The notes: generated by a model not told the origin, from the sequence alone. A DNA stretch of 26,079 nt from CAVHIG01 sp963636105 (GCA_963636105.1 CAVHIG010000022.1:1-26079); one strand, 5' to 3'; shown: positions 16,014 through 24,100, counted from the stretch's first letter. Numbers and translations are program-made.

Positions 16014-16802
16014 ATGAAAAGAAAATTTCTATGCTTCGTGCTTGTGCTCGCAGCAATGCTTTCAATCTCTGTAAGCGTAGCTACTGCTGAGGAGACCGAA
16101 GCGCAACTTTATTATATTACGGATGAGGCGGGACTTCTCACCGAAGAGGAAGATTTGTACCTGGAGGATCTGGCGCAGTCGGTCTCTGAAGAATATGGTG
16201 TGGGTGTCTACGTCGTCACCGTGGACGATTATCGGAATTATGGCTCCGGAGATGTCTTCGAGACTACATACGGTATCTACCATGATTATACAATGGGCGA
16301 GGGAGAGGGCAGAGACGGCATTATGCTGCTGCTCAGCATGTATGACAGAGACTGGGCAATGTTTTGCTACGGCGACAACTGCGAGTATGCCTTCGATTCC
16401 TACGGGCAAGCGGAGCTCGAGAATGTCTTCCTGGATAATTTCGGAGAGGACGACTGGTATGGCGGTTTTGAGGACTATATCTTAGAATGCGCGGATTATC
16501 TGCAAAAGGCGGCAGACGGAGATCCGGTGCGCGAAAGCCCGGCATTCTGGATTGTCATCGTGACGTGTTTTGCGCTGTTTTTTGCATTGCTTGTGGTAGG
16601 CTTTGTATGGTCACGCATGCATAGCGTGGCTAAAGCGACGACAGCAAATGCGTATTTTGCGGGAAATCTAGAATTGACCGGAGAAAGTGATATGTTTACA
16701 CATAGGACTGAGATACGTCATAAGATAGAGAGCAGTTCTTCCGGCGGAGGCAGCCGCTCTCATTCCGGCGGAGGAGGCTCCGGACGGAGCGGAAAGTTCT
16801 AG
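16014..16802 (+). CDS. Secreted, membrane-anchored TPM-domain protein (YdjH-like)
   Basis: A 262-aa protein with a signal peptide (about 1-25, cleavage near ATA/EE), an extracytoplasmic TPM domain (about 30-165: VYYITDEAGLL-like start, GVGVYVVTVDDY, GRDGIMLLLSM), one transmembrane helix (about 181-202) and a cytoplasmic tail ending in a Ser/Gly-rich SGGGG-type stretch, as in YdjH and YgcG proteins. The ATG at 16014 follows GGAGGGCGG closely and fits the signal peptide. A longer in-frame start upstream would overlap the YdjG-like gene and spoil the signal. It is expected to pair with the YdjG-like protein encoded 13 nt upstream. Confidence 0.88.
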   Translation: MKRKFLCFVLVLAAMLSISVSVATAEETEAQLYYITDEAGLLTEEEDLYLEDLAQSVSEEYGVGVYVVTVDDYRNYGSGDVFETTYGIYHDYTMGEGEGRDGIMLLLSMYDRDWAMFCYGDNCEYAFDSYGQAELENVFLDNFGEDDWYGGFEDYILECADYLQKAADGDPVRESPAFWIVIVTCFALFFALLVVGFVWSRMHSVAKATTANAYFAGNLELTGESDMFTHRTEIRHKIESSSSGGGSRSHSGGGGSGRSGKF

Positions 16803-16888
16803 TTGTAAAAATATGAGGAAATGTAAGAACATGTGTGCATGTGGGGGGGGCAGAGAGCAACCCCATAAAGAAAAGAAAGGAAGAAAAA

Positions 16889-17989
16889 ATGAAGAAGACA
16901 AAAAAGCTTATTTCGATAGTACTTGCCTTGGCTCTTGTACTGTCACTCGCAGCCTGCGGCGGCGCTACCGACACCAACACGCCGGAATATGTTGTAAAAA
17001 CCTTCTGTGAGGCTATCCAGAGCTATGACTTTGAGGCAGCCGGCAATTGTATGGAAAACGGCGCTTCCGACCTGGAATATGTGTATGATGAGGAAAAACT
17101 GGAAGAAGCTTTCTCCTCCGCGGCGGCCTTAGAGTTTTTTAAGGATTCTGCTGCGAAGATGACCTTTGAAATCGGCGAAGCGGACGTAGAGGAGGAAAAT
17201 GTCCTTGTAAAGGTTCCTGTCACATTTACCTATGTCGATGCTACAGACCTTATCAATGAAGTATTGGACGAATACCTGCTGCAGTCCCTTGAATTGGCAT
17301 GGGACGATGTAAGTGATGAGGAGATAGAAGCTGCACTTGACGAGATATTTGCGGACAAGATCGAGAGCGTAAAGACCGGCACGGCAGAGGTAGAATTTAC
17401 CTTCAATTGTGTCATGGTTGAAGAAAATTGGAAGATTGAATTCTTCTCTGACGAGGATGAAGCTATAATCAATGATATCATAACAAGCAATATGGAAAGC
17501 GCTACGGAAGACTACATGGCCTATGATGATGATGATTATGATTATGATGATTCTTGGTATGAGGATGAGACGGAGATTTCGACCTGGACAGATTTCCCTC
17601 TCGGCAACGGAGCAACGCTCAGCAACTTCAATATATGCTTTACCGCATGCGAAGAGACAAGCGAGCTTCCTGTAGTTTACGATGAGCCTGAGAAGGCAGC
17701 AGACGGCACAAAGTTTGTAGTATTCAGTGTAGAGGTTGAGAATACTACAAAAGGAGAGCTGGATTTCTCAAATGATTATACATTGACTGACGGCTTTGGA
17801 AGGGAATACAGTCCGTATACGTCTTATAATACGCTCGAGTATGGTGAGGATTTCTGGTATACTACTCTGTCACCAAACATCCCGAAGACAGGTGTATTCA
17901 TCTACAATGTGCCTACTGACTCGTATGACTACTATGTGACTATTCCGGACTCAGAGACAGGTACAGGTTATATTTTCTACGCAGAGTAA
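16889..17989 (+). CDS. Lipoprotein with DUF4878-like and DUF4352-like domains
   Basis: A 366-aa lipoprotein: lipobox LAAC with Cys23, then a DUF4878/NTF2-like helical region (about 30-215, TPEYVVKTFCEAIQSYDFE), a very acidic Asp/Tyr stretch (about 212-228) encoded by GAT-rich repeats, and a C-terminal beta-sandwich resembling DUF4352 (about 235-366, FVVFSVEVENTTKGELDF). It is anchored on the outer face of the membrane, but the ligand is unknown. The ATG at 16889 lies about 7 nt after AAAGGA. Upstream in-frame starts would destroy the signal peptide. It lies 86 nt after the TPM gene, same strand, probably the same transcript. Confidence 0.85.
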   Translation: MKKTKKLISIVLALALVLSLAACGGATDTNTPEYVVKTFCEAIQSYDFEAAGNCMENGASDLEYVYDEEKLEEAFSSAAALEFFKDSAAKMTFEIGEADVEEENVLVKVPVTFTYVDATDLINEVLDEYLLQSLELAWDDVSDEEIEAALDEIFADKIESVKTGTAEVEFTFNCVMVEENWKIEFFSDEDEAIINDIITSNMESATEDYMAYDDDDYDYDDSWYEDETEISTWTDFPLGNGATLSNFNICFTACEETSELPVVYDEPEKAADGTKFVVFSVEVENTTKGELDFSNDYTLTDGFGREYSPYTSYNTLEYGEDFWYTTLSPNIPKTGVFIYNVPTDSYDYYVTIPDSETGTGYIFYAE

Positions 17990-18096
17990 CGAGGCTGATT
18001 CGGAAACCTCGGGAGTTGAAGGCAGCGAGGCCGTTTCCGCGGCACAGTACATGGCAACTGCCTCAATGCCTATATGATGAAAGGAGCGAAAATTAA
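17990..18096 (+). pseudogene. Possible gene remnant with a hairpin before the second DUF4428 gene
   Basis: From 17991 to 18076 one frame reads without stop as an acidic Ser/Ala/Glu-rich peptide (EADSETSGVEGSE...) ending at a TGA. It lies one base out of frame with the preceding lipoprotein. It could be a displaced C-terminus or a remnant of a lost gene. The same stretch forms a hairpin: CGGAAAC (18001-18007) with GTTTCCG (18033-18039), plus CTCG/CGAG inside. Either reading is tentative. Confidence 0.25.
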
Positions 18097-18939
18097 ATGG
18101 GATTATTTTCCAAGGAAGTATGCGCGCTTTGCGGAGACAAAGTAGGTGCTTTGGAGAGAAAAAAACTGGTAAATAAAGAGGGCTTTGTCTGCAAGGAATG
18201 CGAGAAGAAGACCAGTGCGCTTATCAATGTCGGAAGATTCACGAAGGAGCAATTGGAAGAGCATATAGAATATATGAAGGAGCAGGACAAGCTGTATCGT
18301 GAGGCATTTCTTCCTATCGATAAAAAGCAGAAGGAAAGCTTTATGTATGTCGAGACCGGTATCGAATTTGCGAATGATATAGCGATGTTTAAATTCCATT
18401 CGCCGCTCTGCGATAAAAAAAGAGATTATCAGGAGCTGTTCCGCTATGACCAGATAAATAGCTATGAGCCGTACTTTATTGAAAACACTGACCAGGATGG
18501 AAAGAGATATTCAGAGGTTGGTGTAAAAATCATATTGAATTGCTCATGGGAGCACGATATGAAAGAGCATGTCGGGGACAGAAGCTTTCATCCTTATGTA
18601 AGCGAAATAAATGTTCCGAGAGGCAAAAATGTCGATAGCTTTGACAGCGACACATTGATAAATTTCTTGAATAAATTGTTTGGCAGATACGAAGATAACA
18701 GCCTCGTAGGTTCAGTTAAATCCGGCATTTTCGGAACAAATAAAGAGAAAAAGCAGATGGAAGTGCTCAGCGGCGGTCTGAAGGCCTTAGGCGGCCTTGC
18801 CAAGGCTAAGATGAAGGGCGAGGAAGCCGATAAGAGTATATTCGAGTCATTTGAAAATAATGCAGCAGATTTACTTACAGAAAATAGGGCAACATATGCC
18901 AAGCTCGCTGATGAAGTCGAGGCAAGGATATTAGGGTAA
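18097..18939 (+). CDS. DUF4428 zinc-finger protein, paralogue of the gene at 14016
   Basis: A 280-aa cytoplasmic protein. The N-terminal finger has Cys9/Cys12 and Cys32/Cys35 and starts MGLF like its paralogue at 14016. The middle domain (about 80-195) has FMYVETGIEFANDIAMFKF and a strand-rich part. The C-terminal third (about 205-280) is helical and Lys/Ala-rich (SGGLKALGGLAKAKMKG) and lacks the second zinc ribbon of the paralogue. AAAGGAG precedes the ATG by 10 nt. Two diverged copies in one cluster suggest alternative zinc-finger partners for the SPFH/YdjG-like assembly, an inference from context. Confidence 0.82.
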   Translation: MGLFSKEVCALCGDKVGALERKKLVNKEGFVCKECEKKTSALINVGRFTKEQLEEHIEYMKEQDKLYREAFLPIDKKQKESFMYVETGIEFANDIAMFKFHSPLCDKKRDYQELFRYDQINSYEPYFIENTDQDGKRYSEVGVKIILNCSWEHDMKEHVGDRSFHPYVSEINVPRGKNVDSFDSDTLINFLNKLFGRYEDNSLVGSVKSGIFGTNKEKKQMEVLSGGLKALGGLAKAKMKGEEADKSIFESFENNAADLLTENRATYAKLADEVEARILG

Positions 18940-19033
18940 GTGGGGGCACTTGCCAAAATAATTTTATAAACATACGGCAATTACTGAATGTAATGCAAAT
19001 AAAGAAAAGACAAGAAAGGAATAAGGAAATCAA

Positions 19034-19714
19034 ATGAAAAAATTATTAAGCGTAGGTTTGACCGCAATGCTCTTGTGCTCACTTTTGTTTGTGACAGGCT
19101 GCGGCGGAAGCGAAAGTACAACGGAAGAGAATGCAAGCTCGAATGAGACTTCAAATGAAGCTGCTACAAATGAGCTCTCCTTTGACGGCGTAGAGACGAC
19201 ATATACTTATGGAAATCAAGTATATACAATGAGTGTTCCGAAAAATGACGCAGGAGAAGCAAAATATGCATTTACTACGGAAGAGCCTGATGGCGCAATA
19301 TATGAGGGTGCTTTCTATTTAGACACTGACAATGCCATCATTATATTCAATTTTGAAGGATTGTCATATAATACGTCAATTGACTATATAGATAAGTACG
19401 GCGAGAAAGAAGCAACATTTGACGGTTATGTAGAGTGGGTAAAGGATGCGGATTCAGGCATTAGCATGGAAGGAATGGAAGAATTAGATATCAATGACAG
19501 AGGAGCTATAAGAAGTTGCATCGCTGCAGGCAGTGGCGGAGATTATACATATTTTGGTTACAGATATATTGTGTCTCTTGACGACGTAATGGCGGGTTCC
19601 GATCTTGAAATGTGCGTTTGCTATAAGACTGAGGACGGACTGGCTGCTGCAGAGGAACTTGACCAGGAGACTCTGGACATAATCAACTCACTGACAATAA
19701 CAGCAAATAACTAA
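19034..19714 (+). CDS. Small lipoprotein of unknown function
   Basis: A 226-aa lipoprotein with lipobox VTGC (Cys23) followed by a Ser/Asn/Glu-rich spacer (about 26-47) and a strand-rich domain with many Tyr and acidic residues (about 48-225). I recognise no named family. The final LDQETLDIINSLTI resembles the C-terminal helix of some extracytoplasmic Firmicute lipoprotein domains. AAGGAAATCAA precedes the ATG. It is last in the long co-oriented cluster and is followed by a terminator-like hairpin. Confidence 0.8.
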   Translation: MKKLLSVGLTAMLLCSLLFVTGCGGSESTTEENASSNETSNEAATNELSFDGVETTYTYGNQVYTMSVPKNDAGEAKYAFTTEEPDGAIYEGAFYLDTDNAIIIFNFEGLSYNTSIDYIDKYGEKEATFDGYVEWVKDADSGISMEGMEELDINDRGAIRSCIAAGSGGDYTYFGYRYIVSLDDVMAGSDLEMCVCYKTEDGLAAAEELDQETLDIINSLTITANN

Positions 19715-19768
19715 TTCGGCTATAGGATTTGTGAAAAAGCACAAAAATATTTCAAAATTACCAGAAAC

Positions 19769-19807
19769 GGCTCTCGGAGATTTTATTTTCCGGGAGCCTT
19801 TCGGTTT
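19769..19807 (+). terminator. Terminator-like hairpin ending the SPFH cluster
   Basis: GGCTCTCGGA (19769-19778) pairs with TCCGGGAGCC (19789-19798), 10 bp with one G-U, then TTTCGGTTT. The T-run is imperfect. The remaining intergenic DNA (19808-19915) is AT-rich without a supported gene. Confidence 0.6.
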
Positions 19808-19915
19808 CAGCACTATCATTTATCTGATAAAAATTTTTCTGCTGTTGAAAAAAAGGCGAGTTGCGATCAATAAGAGCAAGAACTATTTAAAAAGTTATTG
19901 GCAGAGAAATTTCAA

Positions 19916-19944
19916 TTGATAACAGCTTTCTCTTGCGATAAAAT
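19916..19944 (+). promoter_or_regulatory. Sigma-A promoter of the AAA-ATPase/nuclease gene
   Basis: TTGATA (19916-19921), a 17-bp spacer and TAAAAT (19939-19944), about 70 bp before the ATG. Together with the hairpin at 19769 it indicates independent transcription. Confidence 0.7.
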
Positions 19945-20016
19945 AAGGGTGTAGAAAATACGAAGAGTCTGTGATAAGAGTTGAGATATGCGATATTGTA
20001 AAGGGGGCGGTGAGAT

Positions 20017-21702
20017 ATGGACACTAAGAAATTGCCGGTGGGTATAGAGAATTTTGAAGAAATCATAAAGCAGAATTTCTATTATGTGGACAAGACGGGT
20101 CTTATTATCGATCTTATGAAAAATTGGGGTAAGGCCAATCTTTTTACGCGTCCGCGCCGTTTCGGAAAGTCGCTGAATATGAGCATGCTGAAGTGCTTTT
20201 TTGAGGTCGGCGGCGACAAGAGCATATTTGACGGGCTTGCGGTCAGCAGAGAAAAGGAGCTTTGTGAGAAATACATGGGAAAATATCCTGTAATCTCCAT
20301 ATCCCTAAAGGGCGTGGACGGGCTTAGTTTTGAGGTGGCTTATGCGGCTTTATGCGAAATACTTGCTAGGGAAGTGCGCCGCCTGAGGTTTTTAAATGAC
20401 AGTGATAAGCTTTTAGCGGATGAAAAGGCGTATTTGAGCAGAATGCTGAACGGAAATTTTACGGATATAGACATCCGCAGCAGTTTGCGAAAGCTTTCTA
20501 CTCTCCTCGAAAAGCACTACGGACAAAAGGTAATTCTCCTGATAGACGAGTACGATGTGCCGCTGGACAAGGCCTACGCGCACGGATATTATGCGCAGAT
20601 GATAGATGTCATCCGTGCGATGCTCGGTGATGCGCTCAAGACAAATGACAGCTTGTTTTTTGCGGTATTGACCGGCTGTCTGCGCGTATCGAAGGAAAGC
20701 ATATTTACCGGACTCAATAATTTCAAAATACGATCCATATCAGATGTCGAATTTGATGAGTATTTCGGATTTACAGATGCAGAGGTCAGAGAAATGCTTG
20801 CGGCCTACGGAGCAGAGAGCCGCTACGAGGATATGCGCAAGTGGTACGATGGCTATCTTTTCGGCGGGCAGAACGTGTATTGCCCGTGGGATGTGATAAA
20901 TTATTGCGATGCGCTGCGCTCAAATCCAAATGCCAAGCCGAAGGCATACTGGCTGCATACCAGTGGCAATGACATGGTACGCAAGCTGATAAGTGACACA
21001 AAAAACCTCAACACGCGTCTTGAGGTAGAGTCATTGATTGCCGGTCAGACAATCACAAAGACTCTGAATGAGCAGCTCACACACAGTGAAATAGATGAAA
21101 ATACAGAAAACGTTTGGAGCCTTTTGTACATGACAGGCTATCTGACTGTTACGGAATTTCCGGAAGAGGGGGTTTATCATCTCTGCATACCGAATCACGA
21201 AATCCAGCTGATATTTCAGCAACAGGTCCTTTCGTGGTTTTCCGACAAGACGCGAGCAGAGGCGGGCAAGCTTTCTGAACTATATACCGCCTTTGAAAAC
21301 GGCGATACCGAGACTATCACAAAATATTTGAATAAGCAGCTCATGTCTACTATCAGCTTCCATGACGCAAAGGAGTCCTTCTATCACGGATTCCTGCTGG
21401 CGCTGCTGGGCGCTTGTGATGAGTGGGGAGCGCTCTCAAATTACGAGACGGGTGCGGGCCGGGCAGACATTCTTGTGGCACGCAATGACGGTGAGTTTGG
21501 CTTTGTGGTCGAGATAAAGTCCGTCAAGGATAAAAAGCAGCTTGACGCGGCCTGCGATGCGGCCCTGCGGCAGATAGAAGAAAAGGACTATGCGGCAGCC
21601 CTACGTCGCTTCGGAGTCGACGCAGTTTACGCATACGCGATAGCCTTCTGCGGCAAAAAGTGCAAGGTACTCGGCAAAAAAGTGGAATGCGAGGAAGAAT
21701 AA
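20017..21702 (+). CDS. AAA-ATPase-like protein with PD-(D/E)XK nuclease domain
   Basis: A 561-aa cytoplasmic protein of the PF09820/PF08011 family (AAA-ATPase_like plus DUF1703), abundant and often multicopy in gut Clostridia and Bacteroidetes. The N-terminus LPVGIENFEEI..FYYVDKT is the family signature. Walker A is RPRRFGKS (45-52) and Walker B is LLIDEYD (Asp177). The C-terminal nuclease-like core has GRADILV (Asp484) and EIK (Glu499, Lys501), consistent with an intact PD-(D/E)XK site. Its role is unproven; roles linked to mobile elements or defence have been suggested for such proteins. The ribosome site GGGGGCGG precedes the ATG. It stands alone, convergent with the MFS gene. Confidence 0.9.
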   Translation: MDTKKLPVGIENFEEIIKQNFYYVDKTGLIIDLMKNWGKANLFTRPRRFGKSLNMSMLKCFFEVGGDKSIFDGLAVSREKELCEKYMGKYPVISISLKGVDGLSFEVAYAALCEILAREVRRLRFLNDSDKLLADEKAYLSRMLNGNFTDIDIRSSLRKLSTLLEKHYGQKVILLIDEYDVPLDKAYAHGYYAQMIDVIRAMLGDALKTNDSLFFAVLTGCLRVSKESIFTGLNNFKIRSISDVEFDEYFGFTDAEVREMLAAYGAESRYEDMRKWYDGYLFGGQNVYCPWDVINYCDALRSNPNAKPKAYWLHTSGNDMVRKLISDTKNLNTRLEVESLIAGQTITKTLNEQLTHSEIDENTENVWSLLYMTGYLTVTEFPEEGVYHLCIPNHEIQLIFQQQVLSWFSDKTRAEAGKLSELYTAFENGDTETITKYLNKQLMSTISFHDAKESFYHGFLLALLGACDEWGALSNYETGAGRADILVARNDGEFGFVVEIKSVKDKKQLDAACDAALRQIEEKDYAAALRRFGVDAVYAYAIAFCGKKCKVLGKKVECEEE

Positions 21703-21731
21703 GGACGATGACATCGTGGAGGAGATACAGT

Positions 21732-22925
21732 CTACTCCTCCTGCCTGCAGCTTTCCTTGCCGGGGTCGTCGGCTTTTATGGTGCACGACCACAGCGTGAG
21801 GAAAAGCGCTGTCACCGCAGCCATACAATAGGACATGTGTGAGACCGCAAGCCCTGAAAAGGCAGTCTTTACAAGAGTCAATATCATAGGTGTGAGGAAC
21901 TGCGCGAGGTAGAGAGCCGCGGAGATGAGGGGAATCACCGCCGTTGCCGCAGCCCTGCCTGCCTTTTTGGAAGCCGTAGAGATGATAAACGGAATTCCGA
22001 GGCCGTTTGCGAAGCCGATAAAGAGCGAGCCGCCAAGCGCACCTATCCAGCCGCCTGCAAGCTCAAGCAGCAGATAGCCGATGAGGAACATCAGAGGGGC
22101 TACGAATTTCGTCTTTTCGCCGAGTCTCGCTTTTACGTGAACGAAGGAGAGGCCGCCGAGGAAAGCGACGATATCCATGCCCGCCATGATGATCGCCACG
22201 TAGCTATGCCCGATAATGCCTTCTTTTGCCGTCTCGATGGCAAATTCTGCCGGAAAGACGAAGAATGTAAGCATCAGGAAAAACATCGCGACGATGAAGG
22301 GATAGTATTCTTTGAACACGCCCTTTGCGCGCCCGCTCTCCTTTGAGCCGATGCGCTCATTTGGGAGAAAGGCGAGGCACAGCACAATGCTGATGAGGCC
22401 GAGGAGGTATACAAGGAAGCTCGCGCGCCAGCTTATGCCTGAGAGTACTCCGGAAAGGAGTGTGGCAACGGCGCCGCCCATCTGGTTCATCGCGGAGGAG
22501 TAGCCCATCAGGCGGTCCTGCTTGTCGCGCGTGTAGTAGAAGGTCAGAAGGCCTGTGGACATGGGCATGATTATGCCGACGCCTATTCCGACAAGGGCTC
22601 TGCAGGCGAGCACGATGTAGATGTTGCTGAAGAGGCCGGCGATGCAGCCGCCTACTGTGTAGAGGAAGAGGCCGGTCATAAGGAGGCTCTTTGTTCTGTG
22701 CTTTCGGCAAAGTGCGGGGAAGGCCATGTTTGTGATGACGATGAATATCGCAGGGACGCTTATAATCATCTGGACCAATGTAGGGTCAATGCCCGCGAAA
22801 TATTCTTTTATGACTCCGAGGGCCGGAGCGACGGCTGCTCCCGCCATGACTGTCAGGAGTGAAAGTGAAAGTATGGCAAGGGTAAGGTTTTGCCGCCTTG
22901 CTTTTTGTTTTTTTTGTTTTTCCAT
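21732..22925 (-). CDS. MFS transporter, DHA1-like drug/H+ antiporter family
   Basis: A 397-aa integral membrane protein with about twelve hydrophobic segments. It has the MFS features of a basic loop after TM2 (CRKHRTKSLL), the TM4 region RALVGIGVGIIMPMS, and a loop near the middle (KESGRAKGVFKE) between two six-helix halves. It probably exports small hydrophobic compounds, but the substrate cannot be inferred. The start is set at ATG 22925, 9 nt after GGAG. The ATG at 22940 has no comparable ribosome site, and the ORF running further upstream passes through a terminator hairpin and is not thought to be coding. Its leader contains a terminator, suggesting induction by attenuation. Confidence 0.88.
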   Translation of the reverse strand: MEKQKKQKARRQNLTLAILSLSLLTVMAGAAVAPALGVIKEYFAGIDPTLVQMIISVPAIFIVITNMAFPALCRKHRTKSLLMTGLFLYTVGGCIAGLFSNIYIVLACRALVGIGVGIIMPMSTGLLTFYYTRDKQDRLMGYSSAMNQMGGAVATLLSGVLSGISWRASFLVYLLGLISIVLCLAFLPNERIGSKESGRAKGVFKEYYPFIVAMFFLMLTFFVFPAEFAIETAKEGIIGHSYVAIIMAGMDIVAFLGGLSFVHVKARLGEKTKFVAPLMFLIGYLLLELAGGWIGALGGSLFIGFANGLGIPFIISTASKKAGRAAATAVIPLISAALYLAQFLTPMILTLVKTAFSGLAVSHMSYCMAAVTALFLTLWSCTIKADDPGKESCRQEE

Positions 22926-22960
22926 TTTGTTTTTCTCCATTCTGCCGCATTGTGTCGGCT

Positions 22961-23000
22961 CAAATAAAAAAGCGCAAGCCCGTTTGGACTTACGCTTTTT
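22961..23000 (-). terminator. Leader terminator (probable attenuator) upstream of the MFS gene
   Basis: In minus-strand RNA, 23000-22986 pairs with 22981-22967 over 15 bp (two G-U pairs) around a 4-nt AAAC loop, followed by TTTTTT and TATTTG. On the plus strand the two G-U positions become A-C mismatches, so the hairpin is built for minus-strand RNA. It lies between the MFS promoter and its start codon. Confidence 0.75.
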
Positions 23001-23022
23001 GCTACTCAACTTCAACAGAGAT

Positions 23023-23052
23023 ATTTTAGCACTATAAAACAAAAAAATGCAA
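23023..23052 (-). promoter_or_regulatory. Promoter of the MFS transporter gene (extended -10)
   Basis: On the minus strand, TTGCAT (23052-23047), an 18-bp spacer and TAAAAT (23028-23023), with TGC directly before the -10. Predicted start near 23016, giving a leader of about 90 nt that contains the terminator hairpin. Confidence 0.6.
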
Positions 23053-23070
23053 GAACTTTTTAAATCAATT

Positions 23071-23132
23071 TATGGTAAAATGTCCACATAGGAACTACTT
23101 GATTTTGTGGACATTTTATTTTGATTTTATTT
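23071..23132. repeat. 62-bp hairpin repeat, copy 1
   Basis: Identical to 23221-23282 except at one base (T at 23119, C at 23269). It contains a perfect 12-bp inverted repeat (AAAATGTCCACA at 23077-23088 with TGTGGACATTTT at 23106-23117) and is followed by T-rich sequence, so it could act as a terminator. Confidence 0.9.
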
Positions 23133-23189
23133 GCCGCGCCAAATATTTGCTCCTTGATAAGCTGATGTGAGCAAAAGGGCGCATGGCAG

Positions 23190-23231
23190 ATTTTACCATA
23201 GCCTTTGAAAAGTATTGGGCTATGGTAAAAT
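23190..23231 (+). repeat. 14-bp inverted repeat overlapping the second hairpin repeat
   Basis: ATTTTACCATAGCC (23190-23203) pairs perfectly with GGCTATGGTAAAAT (23218-23231) across a 14-nt loop. The right arm shares AAAAT (23227-23231) with the left arm of the hairpin in repeat copy 2, so the two structures compete. Confidence 0.75.
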
Positions 23232-23282
23232 GTCCACATAGGAACTACTTGATTTTGTGGACATTTTACTTTGATTTTATTT
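23221..23282. repeat. 62-bp hairpin repeat, copy 2
   Basis: Second copy, exactly 150 bp downstream of the first, with the 12-bp inverted repeat at 23227-23238 and 23256-23267. It ends about 20 bp before the ylmH start codon. A weak promoter-like pair TTGTGG (23255-23260) and TATTTT (23278-23283) lies in its right half. Confidence 0.9.
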
Positions 23283-23302
23283 TGAAGAAGTGAGAGGGAG
23301 AA

Positions 23303-24100
23303 ATGAAGGAAGACGAGCTTTTGCTGGGCTTTATTGATGATAAGATCGACCAGGCAGAAGATAGATATATGATAACAAGCAGCAACTTTCTTGATCTGAG
23401 GCAGCGGACGCTGACGGATAAGCATTGCCGGGGACGCAGAGGCGTGAGATATGGGTTTTACGGAGGCTACGAGGACGCTGAGAGATGCGTGGCTGTATTC
23501 CTGCCGGATTATGTAGAGCTCCCGGGAGGCTTTGGTTCCTCGGCAGTTTCCGCATACTTTAAGGAAAACGAGGAGGATGAGCCTCTGGCGCTGATAAAGA
23601 TAAGCCTGCCAAAGGGAAGTCGCAGTCTTACGCACAGGGATTATTTGGGATCCCTTTTGGCTCTGGGCATAAAACGCGAGACGGTGGGCGATATCCTTGT
23701 AAGGGATGACGGAGCGGATATTATTGTGCTGAGAGAAATGGCGGAATTTATCGCTCTGAATTATGACAAGGCAGGCAGAACCAGCTTGACGGCAAGCATA
23801 GCACCTATTTGTGAGCTGGATCCCGGAGAGATAAGGATAGAGGAGAAGACCGACACTGTCGCATCTTTGCGGCTGGACAATATGATAAGCTCGGTATTTG
23901 GGCTTTCCAGGGCAAAGGCTGCGGAAGCTATCAGGGGAGGCATCGTATTTGTCAATGGGGCAGAGGCTTTGAAAGTGGATCGCATAGTGTGTGAAGGCGA
24001 CAAGCTTGTGCTTCGAGGGCGAGGCAAGGCGGTCTTTACGGAGATCGGCGGTCAAAGCCGCAAGGACAGGACCTTTGTAAAGTTTAATGTCTATCGGTGA
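23303..24100 (+). CDS. ylmH: S4-domain RNA-binding protein YlmH
   Basis: A 265-aa cytoplasmic protein with the YlmH layout: N-terminal helical region (about 1-75, FIDDKIDQAED), a middle RNA-binding-like domain (about 80-165, with SHRDYLGSLLALGIKRE-type text, here LTHRDYLGSLLALGIKRETVGDI split by Leu/Gly-rich helix), and a C-terminal S4 domain (about 185-245, LRLDNMISSVFGLSRAKAAEAI, then FVNGAEALKVDR). YlmH binds the ribosome, and B. subtilis YlmH has been implicated in rescue of stalled translation. The gene usually lies in the sepF-ylmG-ylmH-divIVA division cluster. Here it is alone between repeats. GAGAGGGAG supports the ATG. Confidence 0.9.
   Translation: MKEDELLLGFIDDKIDQAEDRYMITSSNFLDLRQRTLTDKHCRGRRGVRYGFYGGYEDAERCVAVFLPDYVELPGGFGSSAVSAYFKENEEDEPLALIKISLPKGSRSLTHRDYLGSLLALGIKRETVGDILVRDDGADIIVLREMAEFIALNYDKAGRTSLTASIAPICELDPGEIRIEEKTDTVASLRLDNMISSVFGLSRAKAAEAIRGGIVFVNGAEALKVDRIVCEGDKLVLRGRGKAVFTEIGGQSRKDRTFVKFNVYR

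Noticed and set aside
19731..19919. A 62-codon plus-strand open frame after the last lipoprotein gene.
   Set aside because: It uses a GTG without a clear ribosome site and runs through the terminator-like hairpin.
22926..23042. N-terminal extension of the MFS protein starting at 23042.
   Set aside because: It would begin upstream of the predicted transcription start and translate the terminator hairpin. GGAG supports the ATG at 22925.
23060..24055. A 331-codon open frame on the minus strand opposite ylmH.
   Set aside because: It lies antisense to a clear YlmH protein, runs through the hairpin repeats and translates to low-quality sequence without domains.
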